64,000 nt of DNA from contig NZ_JABBJE010000006.1 of NCBI RefSeq assembly GCF_014218725.1, positions 1 through 64,000 on the forward strand, read 5' to 3'. Within the stretch, counting starts at the first letter, position 1, and every line of letters starts with the position of its first letter. The notes beneath the pieces are model-generated. The model saw only the letters and a list, made by a program, of their open reading frames with translations. It did not search any database and was not told the DNA's origin. The translations under genes were made by a program, and so were the position numbers. Below, one piece after another: positions 63,927 through 64,000 of this stretch. The stretch is from Brevundimonas huaxiensis (lineage in GTDB: Bacteria > Pseudomonadota > Alphaproteobacteria > Caulobacterales > Caulobacteraceae).

Positions 63927-64000
63927 ATGACCCGTTTTCTGACCCCCGCCCTGATCGCCGCCGCTCTGGCGGCCGCAACGACGCCGGCGCTGGCGCAAAG
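63927..64000 (+). CDS. Start of an exported protein (cut by window edge)
   Basis: The ATG at 63927 has GTGGAGGA upstream. The 24 visible codons form a complete signal peptide, MTRFLTPALIAAALAAATTP then ALAQ, so the product is exported. The mature part is outside the window and cannot be named. Confidence 0.7.
   Translation, partial: MTRFLTPALIAAALAAATTPALAQ

Overview
The window is high-GC, gene-dense alphaproteobacterial chromosome. A CpdR-type single-domain response regulator, an EipA/DUF1134 lipoprotein, DUF4167 and DUF4893 proteins, two TonB-dependent receptors, and promoters that fit the Caulobacter housekeeping form (TTGACGS, 10-14 bases, GCTANAWC) all point to Caulobacteraceae. Brevundimonas is my best guess at genus, but this is inference. 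Almost everything looks like resident core chromosome. The mobile traces are an IS1182-like transposase start at the left edge and three copies of a MITE-like palindromic element.

Layout. 1-7.1 kb: IS remnant, tRNA-Val, cpdR, an N-formylglutamate amidohydrolase, a candidate small RNA with CCUCC (anti-Shine-Dalgarno) motifs, DUF599, ppa, hslU (no hslV beside it), a BrkB-like membrane protein and prmC. 7.1-8.1 kb: two palindromic elements around a GIY-YIG gene. 8.1-19.5 kb: clpB, a LysE exporter, a TonB receptor, a BCCT transporter, an S41 peptidase with its MarR regulator, and a Tat-exported beta-lactamase-fold hydrolase. 19.5-28.6 kb: two DUF4893 lipoproteins in tandem, a hybrid kinase that has lost its phospho-acceptor histidine, DUF4167, the sulfolipid-type gene sqdB with a second SDR, eipA and an APC permease.

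28.6-38.6 kb is a loosened version of the translation cluster infC, rpmI-rplT, pheS-pheT. An MFS gene lies between infC and rpmI, a hybrid kinase and a polysaccharide deacetylase lie between rplT and pheS, and two small paralogous genes are embedded with overlapping ends between pheS and pheT. 38.7-48 kb: a GT9 glycosyltransferase, an alpha/beta hydrolase, aguA-aguB for putrescine synthesis, a TonB receptor, a capsule-type (KpsS-like) protein and an OmpA porin with a 23-proline linker. 48-52.4 kb: a beta-oxidation pair (SDR plus thiolase), with the thiolase preceded by a four-unit tandem hairpin leader, then coq7, dsbB and a YqaA protein in one operon. 52.4-64 kb: exoD, a secreted gluzincin-like protease, hppD and a fumarylacetoacetase-type gene (tyrosine degradation, non-contiguous), an isoaspartyl peptidase, small membrane proteins, tRNA-Leu, an esterase lipoprotein, an AsmA protein and the start of a secreted protein cut by the right edge.

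The most unusual items are the thiolase leader (a 40-base repeat with compensatory base changes), the pheS-orf-orf-pheT arrangement, the candidate CCUCC small RNA at 1.8 kb, the His-to-Arg pseudo-kinase, and a 25-bp element of three 9-bp repeats present in two distant intergenic regions.
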